Shown in pieces: positions 1-5,625 of a DNA stretch of 6,607 nt (position 1 is its first letter; every line of letters begins with the position of its first letter). The DNA comes from Candidatus Dadabacteria bacterium UBA2774 (GTDB lineage Bacteria; Desulfobacterota_D; UBA1144; Nemesobacterales; UBA2774). Below the pieces are notes generated by a model. It searched no databases and had not been told where the DNA came from. It saw nothing but the letters and a program-made list of their open reading frames with translations. The translations under genes were made by a program, and so were the position numbers. The DNA lies in contig DEIM01000098.1 in assembly GCA_002352485.1 (NCBI GenBank), forward strand, positions 1-6,607, given 5' to 3'.

Positions 1-7
1 CTAATTA

Positions 8-21
8 GTTGCAACTGCAAC
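8..21. repeat. Palindromic element, copy 1
   Basis: GTTGCAACTGCAAC is a perfect inverted repeat: 6-bp arms GTTGCA/TGCAAC around a 2-nt centre. It matches the element at 73-86 at 12 of 14 positions. The two centres are 65 bp apart, about six helical turns. The form fits a paired operator for a dimeric regulator, but no regulator gene is visible here. Confidence 0.4.
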
Positions 22-72
22 AAGAAAGGATTCAGGAAATATGCGTAAATTTATGAAAAAAGGGGTAATAAG

Positions 73-86
73 GTTGTAAATGCAAC
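73..86. repeat. Palindromic element, copy 2
   Basis: GTTGTAAATGCAAC differs from copy 1 (8-21) at two positions. It keeps the GTTG...CAAC ends and the ATGCAAC/CTGCAAC right arm, with one imperfect pair in the dyad. Two copies of one dyad on the same side of a spacer suggest a binding-site pair. The target promoter is not identified. Confidence 0.35.
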
Positions 87-148
87 TAGATATTGAGAAA
101 TTATTTATTTGGTTTAAGTCTCACGCATATATGAAATACAATTTATCT

Positions 149-172
149 CTTCTTTTGCATGATCAAAAGAAG
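149..172 (+). other. Perfect 9-bp stem-loop
   Basis: CTTCTTTTG (149-157) and CAAAAGAAG (164-172) are perfect reverse complements around a 6-nt loop, CATGAT. No T-run follows on either strand, so it does not look like a simple terminator. It may be a structural element of a transcript or a protein-binding dyad. Confidence 0.45.
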
Positions 173-275
173 CAAAAATCACCGACAGTACACACACGTT
201 GTGTGATTCTACGAACTAACCTTAATTTCGGAGTACTACCAACACTATGTAATGTCATGTAGAAATTGTACGTTT

Positions 276-290
276 GCACTCACTGAGTGC
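276..290. repeat. Near-complete 15-bp palindrome
   Basis: GCACTCA-C-TGAGTGC has 7-bp perfect arms with a single central base. A 1-nt centre disfavours a full RNA hairpin, although a 5-bp stem with a 5-nt loop is possible. It suits a DNA dyad bound by a dimeric protein. No adjacent promoter could be assigned with confidence. Confidence 0.35.
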
Positions 291-360
291 TACGCTAAAA
301 GTTAATTATTACGTCTAAAGTTCACAATTCCACCCACACCCCGTGTGAGCATTTTAACGC

Positions 361-375
361 GGACACAGAGTGTCC
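361..375 (+). other. Short GC-rich hairpin
   Basis: GGACAC (361-366), loop AGA, then GTGTCC (370-375) form a perfect 6-bp stem with a 3-nt loop. Fourteen bases to the left is a smaller, similar hairpin, CACAC-CCC-GTGTG (335-347). Neither is followed by a T-tract. Both may belong to one folded transcript ending at the terminator at 463-486. Confidence 0.35.
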
Positions 376-396
376 ATTCATTCGGTTTCTGCGTAG

Positions 397-442
397 CTTA
401 TGAGGTAAGATAAACAGATGAGGTTCTTATGAACCTCATAAG
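397..442 (+). promoter_or_regulatory. Two mutually exclusive hairpins
   Basis: ACCTCATAAG at 433-442 can pair with CTTATGAGGT at 397-406 (10 bp, perfect). Alternatively GAACCTCAT at 431-439 can pair with ATGAGGTTC at 418-426 (9 bp, loop TTAT). The two foldings share the same right-hand arm, so only one can form at a time. This is the layout of an attenuator or switch, and a terminator-like hairpin follows about 20 bases on. No ligand-binding domain or leader peptide was recognised, and no gene follows on this strand until 1896, so a switching role is only a suggestion. Confidence 0.35.
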
Positions 443-462
443 GGATAGAGAAACAGTATGCC

Positions 463-486
463 TGCGGGCGCTGCCCGCATTTTCTT
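463..486 (+). terminator. Rho-independent terminator, + strand
   Basis: TGCGGGC (463-469), loop GCT, then GCCCGCA (473-479) form a perfect GC-rich 7-bp stem, followed directly by TTTTCTT. This is a standard intrinsic terminator reading left to right. No + strand protein gene ends upstream in the window. It therefore ends either a transcript from outside the left edge or a non-coding RNA from this flank. Confidence 0.6.
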
Positions 487-536
487 AACGTAATTTAGCA
501 GTAAGTCATATCTAACCAAGAAAGCTAAGGGTTATA

Positions 537-558
537 TTTTTGGGGACAGAGACCGATT
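537..558. repeat. GGGGACAGAGACC motif, possible REP-type remnant
   Basis: TTTTTGGGGACAGAGACC (537-554) resembles the TTGGGGACAGACACC-type motifs that I recall flanking IS200-like REP-associated transposases in deltaproteobacterial and related genomes. No transposase or second copy is present in the window, so this would be a solitary remnant. The call rests on motif memory only. Confidence 0.22.
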
Positions 559-624
559 CCTCACTTGATCGAAATCGTTTATGTATGTCGGAAACTTTAA
601 AGGCAACAGACAAAGGATAAAAAC

Positions 625-1683
625 TCACCCTTCGTCTTCGGGGTCGAATTCAGGGTCAGGCGTATCCGGCATGGGGGGAGCGTACTGAGCTTCAATATCT
701 TTATTCATGAAGTTTACAATCTTTTTAACAGCCATTGTCATAGGCACGCCGAGAATGGCTCCTACTGCGCCGAGCACCCATCCCCAGAACAGGAGCGACA
801 GAAATACGAGTAGCACCGACATGTTGAATTCCTTACCCAGGTACTTGGGTTTAATAATATTGTCGATTATGAGGTTTATTACCACATAACCCACAATGAC
901 CAATATGCAGTGCAGCACCCCGAACTCCAAAAGCGCGATAAGCGCGGGCGGCAACAGGCTCAAGAAAAAGCCTATGTTGGGTATGAAGCTGAAGAAAAAG
1001 GAGAGAAATGCCCAGATCACCGCAAAGTCGATACCGAGAGCTATAAGTAAAATGAGGTCACACACTGCGGCTAGTAGACCTGTTACCGCGTTTATGGATA
1101 CGTATTTTTTAAGATCGTTGGATATATAGCTGAACCTTTTCTGCCACGAGTCCTCGTCGAAATCGCCCCTGTCTGCTTTTATCGTAAGGTTTGCGATCTC
1201 TATGAGTATGAATATCATGAGGATCAAGACAAAAAAGACGTTCCCGAAAGTTGAGAATAGGTTCTCGATAAAACCCGTGCCGAAATTTACGAGTTTATCG
1301 GGACTGAACATGTCGAGCTGTTTTATATCGTCAATTTTGATGCCGCGCTCTGACAGCTGTTCAAGCGAGGACTTGTAGAGCGCTGTTATGCGCTCCTGGT
1401 ATTCAGGGGCTTTTTCGGCCATGTTGTTGCCGGCAACGCCGAGCACCGTTGAGAGCCCTGCTGCGACTATGAGGACGATGAGTATTGTAGCAGTAAGGGA
1501 CACGGCCTTCGGCCATCCTCTTTTGATCTGCCAGATGAGTATGGGGGAAATACTTACGGCCAGAAGGAGCGCAATCAGGAATATATTCAGCACGGCGGCG
1601 ATCTCGCGCAAGCCTGCGACTATGACAACTATCGATGCCGCGGCTAGTAACGGGTGAATTCTGCGTTTAGATTCCGTTCTCAT
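625..1683 (-). CDS. AI-2E family transporter (integral membrane protein)
   Basis: The 352-residue product is a multi-helix inner-membrane protein of the AI-2E transporter family (PF01594). Two hydrophobic blocks lie at about 11-50 and 61-85. A soluble, mostly polar segment follows (about 88-140), then a helix at about 143-165, and a dense C-terminal hydrophobic half (about 198-325). Family signatures visible are FIPNIGFFLSLLPP (233-246) and DNIIKPKYLGKEFN (274-287), the latter followed by a glycine-rich GAVGAILGVP (305-314). The tail after 333 is acidic and proline-rich. Length is normal for the family. Characterised members range from autoinducer-2 export (TqsA) to sodium/proton antiport, so the substrate cannot be named. 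ATG at 1683 fits the usual N-terminus, although the nearest purine-rich site (GAGGA) lies unusually far upstream. The gene is divergent from the MFS gene. Confidence 0.9.
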   Translation of the reverse strand: MRTESKRRIHPLLAAASIVVIVAGLREIAAVLNIFLIALLLAVSISPILIWQIKRGWPKAVSLTATILIVLIVAAGLSTVLGVAGNNMAEKAPEYQERITALYKSSLEQLSERGIKIDDIKQLDMFSPDKLVNFGTGFIENLFSTFGNVFFVLILMIFILIEIANLTIKADRGDFDEDSWQKRFSYISNDLKKYVSINAVTGLLAAVCDLILLIALGIDFAVIWAFLSFFFSFIPNIGFFLSLLPPALIALLEFGVLHCILVIVGYVVINLIIDNIIKPKYLGKEFNMSVLLVFLSLLFWGWVLGAVGAILGVPMTMAVKKIVNFMNKDIEAQYAPPMPDTPDPEFDPEDEG

Positions 1684-1796
1684 AAGAAGTTTTTCTTGAG
1701 TCCTCTCTTAACGGCCTTATCGTAGCACAATCTGCAGGGAAATTAAACCTGGGGTGGTTGTGTGCCTGCGCTACGTACTATTTTATAAACATTATT

Positions 1797-1802
1797 TATA
1801 AT
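1797..1802 (+). promoter_or_regulatory. Candidate -10 box for the MFS gene
   Basis: A perfect TATAAT lies about 95 bases upstream of the MFS start in the divergent spacer. No good -35 sits at the right distance (the sequence there is about CGTACT), so an activator would be needed if this is used. The box overlaps the stop codon of the minus-strand remnant. Confidence 0.25.
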
Positions 1803-1869
1803 TCTACACTCGGTTCCGTGTCTGCGGTCTCTATCTTTTTCCCGTCAATCCCGGGCTTCATGAATGCGT

Positions 1870-1890
1870 AAGGATATATCTGGTATCCTT
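1870..1890 (+). promoter_or_regulatory. Hairpin covering the MFS translation start region
   Basis: AAGGATA (1870-1876), a 7-nt loop TATCTGG, then TATCCTT (1884-1890) form a perfect 7-bp stem that ends five bases before the ATG. The only Shine-Dalgarno-like sequence upstream of this ATG, AAGGA, is inside the left arm and about 21 bases away. Folding would bring the base of the stem next to the start codon, or would hide the AAGGA. Either could tune translation of the exporter. The function is inferred; the dyad is directly visible. Confidence 0.35.
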
Positions 1891-1895
1891 CGGGT

Positions 1896-3500
1896 ATGGC
1901 AAATTCGAGTGAGCCTTCAGAAACAGTGGATTTAGGAGCTGTTGCGGCCAAGAGCATGTCCAAGAAAGTCACGGGCCGCTGGGTGCTTGCGGCGACCATA
2001 CTCGGGGCAAGCATGGCGTATATCGACGGCACTGCCATTAACGTCGCACTCCCGGCACTGCAGGAGCATTTAGGCGCCTCGTTGGTAGACGTGCAGTGGG
2101 TGATCGAGGCTTACTCACTGTTTCTGGCGTCGCTTATACTCGTCGGGGGTGCTCTGGGGGATAAATACGGCAGGAAGCTCATATACGGAATCGGCATTGC
2201 GCTATTCGCATGCTCCTCCATACTCTGCGGTATTGCCGAGGACGTTGGGCAATTGATAATGTTCCGGGCCATTCAGGGAGTCGGCGGAGCGCTCCTGATT
2301 CCCGGAAGTCTGGCGATAATAACTGTATTTTTCGATGAGTCCGAGCGGGGAAAGGCTATAGGCACGTGGTCCGCCTTCTCCGCGATTACCACTGCGCTCG
2401 GGCCAGTGCTGGGCGGGTGGCTCATAGAGAACGTTTCCTGGAGATGGATATTCTTCATAAACATACCCATTGCCGTCATAGTGCTTTTTATTCTGTTCTT
2501 CAGAGTACCCGAGAGCAGGGGCGAGACGGCTAACTGCAAGATAGATTACTTGGGGGCGGTACTGGCCACACTCGGTCTCGGTGGGCTCGTTTACGGTTTT
2601 ATCGAGTCCTCAATCCTCGGGTTCGGGAATCCCCTGGTGTACGGCTCTATTGTGCTGGGCGCGGCGTCGCTCTTTGCGTTTGTAGTTGTTGAGGGCATAG
2701 TGGATGTGCCGATGATGCCGCTTAAGATTTACAAGTCTAAAACGTTCAGCGGGGCGAACATCGTTACGCTATTGATGTACTTTGCCCTTGGGGGCGGTTT
2801 CTTCTTTATGCCATTTGCCCTTATACAGGTTTTCGATTATACGGCTGCCGAAGCGGGGGCTGCGTTTCTTCCTATTATTGCCGCACTGTTTTTTCTCTCT
2901 CGCTGGAGCGGGACTCTTACTGACAGTTACGGAGCTAAAATTCCGTTAATTGTAGGGGCTGTTATAGCAGCCATTGGTTACATACTAACTGCGGTTTACG
3001 GTAAAGAAGGCAACTATTTTCTCACATTCTTCCCCGGTATATCGGTAGTTGGAATTGGCCTTGGCCTAAGTGTTGCTCCGCTTACGACAGCGGTGATGAA
3101 CGCTGTGGGTGTGAGCCTGTCGGGAACGGCTTCCGGAGTGAACAACGCTGTTTCAAGAGTCGCTAGCCTCCTGGCTATAGCTGTGCTGGGTATCGTAATA
3201 CTGCATGCGTTTAATTCCCATCTGGATGCCTCGATGGATGCATACTCTGTGCCAGATGAGGTGCGCAGCGCTATCGACAGCGAGCGTATTAATATGGCTG
3301 CGGCACAGGTGCCCGCCGTTGTTGGCCCGGAAATGAAGCTTGCACTGGAGAGTATGGTGCGGGACTCTTATATTAAAGGCTTTCACCTAGTGCTCTACAT
3401 CGCAGCGGCTTTATCCGCCTTGAGCGCTCTGCTCGCGTGGCTTACTATTGGGGGCAAGGAGCCCGAGGAGCCGATTGAGGTGGAAAAATGCGAGACGTGA
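1896..3500 (+). CDS. DHA2-type MFS drug/metabolite exporter
   Basis: The 534-residue product is a 14-helix major facilitator of the DHA2 (EmrB/QacA) drug:proton antiporter family in the inner membrane. Visible signatures: YIDGTAINVALPAL in helix 1 (42-55); motif A, GGALGDKYGRK (84-94); motif B with R124 and QGVGGA (127-132); motif C, ALGPVLGGW (167-175); and SWRWIFFINIP (181-191). A second-half GTASGVNNAVSRV (410-422) is also typical. A hydrophilic loop of about 50 residues (440-490) precedes the last helix. Substrates of this family are usually hydrophobic toxic compounds exported by proton exchange; the substrate here is unknown. No EmrA-like adaptor or TolC-like channel is nearby, so it may act alone. 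ATG 1896 is the first start after an in-frame stop (1869) but lacks a normal ribosome binding site; ATG 1956 (residue 21) is the alternative, just before helix 1. An NTF2-like gene follows after 71 bases, probably in the same transcript. Confidence 0.93.
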   Translation: MANSSEPSETVDLGAVAAKSMSKKVTGRWVLAATILGASMAYIDGTAINVALPALQEHLGASLVDVQWVIEAYSLFLASLILVGGALGDKYGRKLIYGIGIALFACSSILCGIAEDVGQLIMFRAIQGVGGALLIPGSLAIITVFFDESERGKAIGTWSAFSAITTALGPVLGGWLIENVSWRWIFFINIPIAVIVLFILFFRVPESRGETANCKIDYLGAVLATLGLGGLVYGFIESSILGFGNPLVYGSIVLGAASLFAFVVVEGIVDVPMMPLKIYKSKTFSGANIVTLLMYFALGGGFFFMPFALIQVFDYTAAEAGAAFLPIIAALFFLSRWSGTLTDSYGAKIPLIVGAVIAAIGYILTAVYGKEGNYFLTFFPGISVVGIGLGLSVAPLTTAVMNAVGVSLSGTASGVNNAVSRVASLLAIAVLGIVILHAFNSHLDASMDAYSVPDEVRSAIDSERINMAAAQVPAVVGPEMKLALESMVRDSYIKGFHLVLYIAAALSALSALLAWLTIGGKEPEEPIEVEKCET

Positions 3501-3536
3501 TGCATAGCGGTTAGTCTTCGTGGTAATATAAATAAA

Positions 3537-3550
3537 CCGGAGGTTTCCGG
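3537..3550 (+). other. Small hairpin between the MFS and NTF2-like genes
   Basis: CCGGA (3537-3541), loop GGTT, then TCCGG (3546-3550) form a perfect 5-bp stem. No T-run follows, so it is not a convincing terminator. It may act as an mRNA processing or stability element between two co-transcribed genes. Confidence 0.25.
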
Positions 3551-3571
3551 AATATATTTCAGGGGGATAAT

Positions 3572-3952
3572 ATGACAGATATAGAGAAAGATAATGTAAA
3601 ACAGGAAGTACTGGAACGCAGTAGCAAGTGGATTGCGAGCTTTAACGAGGGAGATGTGGACGCGTGCATCGCAGCTTATAAGAACGATGCCGTAATGAAC
3701 GCGAAACCCTTCGGCACTTTTACCGGAATAGAGGAGATTGATGCCTTCTGGAGGCCTTTTATGGCTACAGGACCCGCGGAGCTTGAGTACAGTAACATTG
3801 AGCTTGAGGTTGTTGACCGGGATACTGTACACCTTTGTGCCGACTGGAAAATGAACGTCGGTAAAGGGATAATCACCAAAGAGAGATGGGTCAGGCAGCC
3901 CGAGGGCTGGTTTTTAGAGCAGGACGACTTTGAGCTGCAGGAACAGTTCTAG
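3572..3952 (+). CDS. NTF2/SnoaL-like small protein
   Basis: This 126-residue soluble protein has the layout of the NTF2-like (SnoaL-like, cystatin-like cone) superfamily. An N-terminal helix carries the hallmark WIASFNEGDVDACIAAY (20-36). It is followed by the alternating strands of the cone: PFGTFTG (46-52), a helix with IDAFW (56-60), LEYSNIELEVVDRDTVHL (71-88), WKMNVGKGIITKERWV (92-107) and GWFLEQDDFE (112-121). There is no signal peptide, so it is likely cytoplasmic. The fold serves as an enzyme (isomerase, cyclase, dehydratase) or a ligand-binding or dimer domain; no catalytic residue set allows a choice. The strong AGGGGG ribosome site, five bases before the ATG, fixes the start. It sits 71 bases after the exporter, so it may act on or bind the exported compound, which is inference. 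A terminator-like hairpin follows. Confidence 0.85.
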   Translation: MTDIEKDNVKQEVLERSSKWIASFNEGDVDACIAAYKNDAVMNAKPFGTFTGIEEIDAFWRPFMATGPAELEYSNIELEVVDRDTVHLCADWKMNVGKGIITKERWVRQPEGWFLEQDDFELQEQF

Positions 3953-3960
3953 GAACCTAC

Positions 3961-3994
3961 TTAGGGATAACGATCCTTAACTCATTTTCTTTTC
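3961..3994 (+). terminator. Probable terminator after the NTF2-like gene
   Basis: TTAGGGAT (3961-3968), loop AACG, then ATCCTTAA (3973-3980) form an 8-bp stem with one G-T pair, followed by the T-rich CTCATTTTCTTTTC. The stem is weaker in GC than usual. Its position nine bases after the stop codon and the T-rich tail support intrinsic termination, separating this transcript from the M20 gene. Confidence 0.5.
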
Positions 3995-4009
3995 AAACTT
4001 AATCTGTAT

Positions 4010-4036
4010 TTGACTTCTGTGCGCTGAGGTTATAAC
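4010..4036 (+). promoter_or_regulatory. Candidate promoter immediately before the M20 gene
   Basis: TTGACT (4010-4015, 5 of 6 to consensus) and TATAAC (4031-4036, 5 of 6) are separated by 15 bases, slightly short of the ideal 17. Transcription would start around 4043, within a few bases of the ATG at 4046. The only purine-rich GAGGT (4026-4030) lies between the two boxes and would not be in such a transcript. That implies a leaderless or near-leaderless mRNA. Confidence 0.4.
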
Positions 4037-4045
4037 TATATTCAT

Positions 4046-5554
4046 ATGACAAAAACGGCGGATAAAAGTAGCTCGAAACGGGTACTATATGCGATAGTCT
4101 TTGTCCTTGTTGTAATATGCATAATTACTACGGTACTACTCTACAACACTTCACAACTTAAGTACGAAGCGGCTGAAACTCCGCCTGCCGAGGCTATCGA
4201 TATTGACGAGGTCGGGGCAGCCGAGAGGCTTGCCGGCGCTCTTCGCTTCAAGACTGTATCGCATCAGGACCCGGAGAAATTCGCGCCCGAGGAGTTTTTG
4301 GCTCTTCACGAATACCTTGAGCGTAACTTCCCTCAAGCGCACAAAATACTTAAAAAAGAAACGGTGAGTGATTATAGCCTCGTGTATAAATGGGAGGGCA
4401 GCGACGAGTCTAAAAAGCCTATAATGCTGATGGGCCATCAGGACGTTGTGCCCGTGATCGAGGGTACGGAAGATGAGTGGACTTACCCTCCTTTTCAGGG
4501 GATGGTAGACGAGGGGTACATATGGGGTAGGGGCGCTCTCGATAACAAGTCCGGGGTGATGGGGATACTGGAAGCGGTCGAGATGCTCGCTGGAGAGGGC
4601 TTTGTGCCCGAGCAGACCGTTTACATCACCTTCGGCCACGATGAAGAAGTGAGCGGCAAGAACGGCGCAATAAAGATGGCCGAGCTTTTTGAGTCAAGAG
4701 GGGTGGAGTTTGAATACGTGCTGGACGAGGGCGGGTTCATCACGCTCGATATGGTCTCTGGTGTAAAGAGACCTGTCGCGTTTATAGGTATAGCAGAGAA
4801 AGGCTATCTGACGCTTGAGCTTACAGTGGAGTCAGAGGGCGGGCATTCCTCGATCCCCCCTCCGAGCACCGCGGCGGGGATTCTGAGCCGGGCCGTGGTG
4901 AATCTTGAGGAAAACCCATTTCCTCCGAGGCTCGACGGTGCGGCCAATGAGATGTTTCAGAACGTAGCCCCAGCTATGCCGTTTCTTAACCGCATGGCGC
5001 TTGCGAACCTCTGGATCGCAAGACCCTTTGTGATAAACGAGATAACCGGCAATAAATACTCAAACGCTATGGTGCGTACTACTACAGCTGCCACAATGTT
5101 AAAGGGGAGCGATAAAGAAAACGTGCTGCCGATCGTCGCTACGGCGGTTGTAAATTTCCGCATCCTGCCCGGGGATACCGCGGAGGTGGTAATAAGAGAA
5201 GTGGAGAGGATTATAGACGACCCCCGTGTGAAAGTCAGCACTCTAGGGAAAGTCAGCGAGCCTTCCCCGGTGTCTGAAACGGATACGCCCTTTTACAGGG
5301 CGCTTAAAAAATCAATCCTCCAGGCCTCTCCTGAAAACACGCCAATTGTTGCGCCGTACCTCCTTATGGCAGCTACGGACTCAAGGCACTATAAAGAGGT
5401 CGCCGACAACACGTATAGATTTCTTGGATATACCCTGCCGCCGGGAGACATGAAAGGGTTTCACGGGACCGATGAAAGGCTTGCGATAGATGAGTACATG
5501 CGTACCGTGAGGACTTATTACCTGCTGCTTAAGAATCTGAATGAAGGCTCCTAG
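4046..5554 (+). CDS. Membrane-anchored M20 family metallopeptidase/amidohydrolase (PM20D1/CPS1-like)
   Basis: The 502-residue product is a di-zinc M20 hydrolase of the carboxypeptidase S/PM20D1 type. Residues 13-33 form one transmembrane helix preceded by K3, K7, K11 and R12, so the catalytic part should face the periplasm. By family comparison, the zinc and catalytic residues are H131 and D133 (GHQDVVP), bridging D166 (GRGALDNKSG), general base E200 and ligand E201 (GHDEEVSG), D227 (VLDEGG) and H473 (GFHGTDER). The dimerisation (lid) domain spans about 255-380 and contains EGGHSS (264-269). ATDSRHY (443-449) is typical of the subfamily. All key residues are present, so it should be active. 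M20 relatives cleave dipeptides, remove terminal residues, or cut and form N-acyl amino acids; the substrate here is not determined. No strong ribosome site precedes ATG 4046. The gene appears to have its own promoter and to be transcribed alone. Confidence 0.93.
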   Translation: MTKTADKSSSKRVLYAIVFVLVVICIITTVLLYNTSQLKYEAAETPPAEAIDIDEVGAAERLAGALRFKTVSHQDPEKFAPEEFLALHEYLERNFPQAHKILKKETVSDYSLVYKWEGSDESKKPIMLMGHQDVVPVIEGTEDEWTYPPFQGMVDEGYIWGRGALDNKSGVMGILEAVEMLAGEGFVPEQTVYITFGHDEEVSGKNGAIKMAELFESRGVEFEYVLDEGGFITLDMVSGVKRPVAFIGIAEKGYLTLELTVESEGGHSSIPPPSTAAGILSRAVVNLEENPFPPRLDGAANEMFQNVAPAMPFLNRMALANLWIARPFVINEITGNKYSNAMVRTTTAATMLKGSDKENVLPIVATAVVNFRILPGDTAEVVIREVERIIDDPRVKVSTLGKVSEPSPVSETDTPFYRALKKSILQASPENTPIVAPYLLMAATDSRHYKEVADNTYRFLGYTLPPGDMKGFHGTDERLAIDEYMRTVRTYYLLLKNLNEGS

Positions 5555-5595
5555 AGCCTGCATACCTTATACCAATCTCGGAATTAATAAAAGTA

Positions 5596-5625
5596 TTGCC
5601 ACGCAGCATCTTTTTATAGTACTAT
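5596..5625 (+). promoter_or_regulatory. Candidate promoter of the Kazal gene
   Basis: TTGCCA (5596-5601, 5 of 6 to the -35 consensus) and TACTAT (5620-5625, 4 of 6) are 18 bases apart. The -10 region overlaps the 10-bp palindrome ATAGTACTAT (5616-5625), and a second AGTACT follows at 5630-5635. A protein bound to this repeat would cover the promoter and start site, so it may be an operator. Confidence 0.38.

Larger units (their letters stand above)
1..624. other. Gene-free flank rich in inverted repeats
   Basis: No reading frame here looks like a real protein. The first 300 bases are AT-rich. The stretch holds a series of inverted repeats: GTTGCA-AC-TGCAAC at 8-21, a near copy at 73-86, a 9-bp stem at 149-172, CACAC-GTT-GTGTG at 193-205, GCACTCA-C-TGAGTGC at 276-290, CACAC-CCC-GTGTG at 335-347, GGACAC-AGA-GTGTCC at 361-375, two competing stems within 397-442, and a terminator hairpin at 463-479. 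Bases 490-624 lie downstream of the minus-strand AI-2E gene; I see no convincing terminator for that gene there. The density of stems plus the terminator suggests a structured RNA or a regulatory region belonging to a gene left of the window. That reading is inference. Confidence 0.6.
1796..1895 (-). pseudogene. Possible C-terminal remnant of a lost gene
   Basis: Read on the minus strand, this stretch encodes an in-frame peptide ending in a TAA stop: FAIPEGYQIYPYAFMKPG, then IDGKKIETADTEPSVEL. It reads like the end of a genuine protein, with a balanced composition and neighbour-like codons (ATA, AAG, GGG), and most of it lies outside any other gene. The frame stays open to 2038, but beyond about 1900 it runs antisense to the MFS gene and looks like a shadow. 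It has no recognisable start or ribosome binding site. The simplest reading is a 5'-truncated remnant whose front was replaced when the MFS gene arrived. I could not assign a family. Chance remains possible for so short a stretch. Confidence 0.28.

Noticed and set aside
80..262. 60-residue frame on the + strand in the AT-rich flank
   Set aside because: It has no good ribosome site, its start lies inside a palindromic element, and it runs through two perfect hairpins. The composition does not look like a protein, so the RNA/DNA structure explains the region better.
361..479. tRNA gene in the hairpin-rich stretch
   Set aside because: No cloverleaf with a GTTCRA T-loop, anticodon arm and acceptor stem of the right spacing could be built.
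1..486. CRISPR array
   Set aside because: The repeats are palindromes of different sequence and irregular spacing; only two copies of one 14-mer exist, with no regular repeat-spacer pattern.
1388..1657. 89-residue + strand frame opposite the AI-2E gene
   Set aside because: It is antisense to a well-supported membrane protein, with Met/Thr/Ala/Ser-rich shadow composition and no family features.
625..1683. Naming the AI-2E gene tqsA or claiming quorum-signal export
   Set aside because: The family is broad with varied transported species, and nothing in the sequence or neighbourhood (no luxS or lsr genes) supports AI-2 as substrate.
2273..2539. 88-residue minus-strand frame inside the MFS gene
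   Set aside because: It lies opposite conserved MFS motifs B and C and has no own start signals.
3395..3832. 145-residue minus-strand frame spanning the MFS end and the NTF2-like gene
   Set aside because: It is antisense to two supported genes and crosses their spacer; its sequence has no recognisable domain.
4151..4639. 162-residue minus-strand frame inside the M20 gene
   Set aside because: It is antisense to the zinc-site region of the M20 enzyme, and its His/Pro/Arg-rich composition is typical of a shadow frame.
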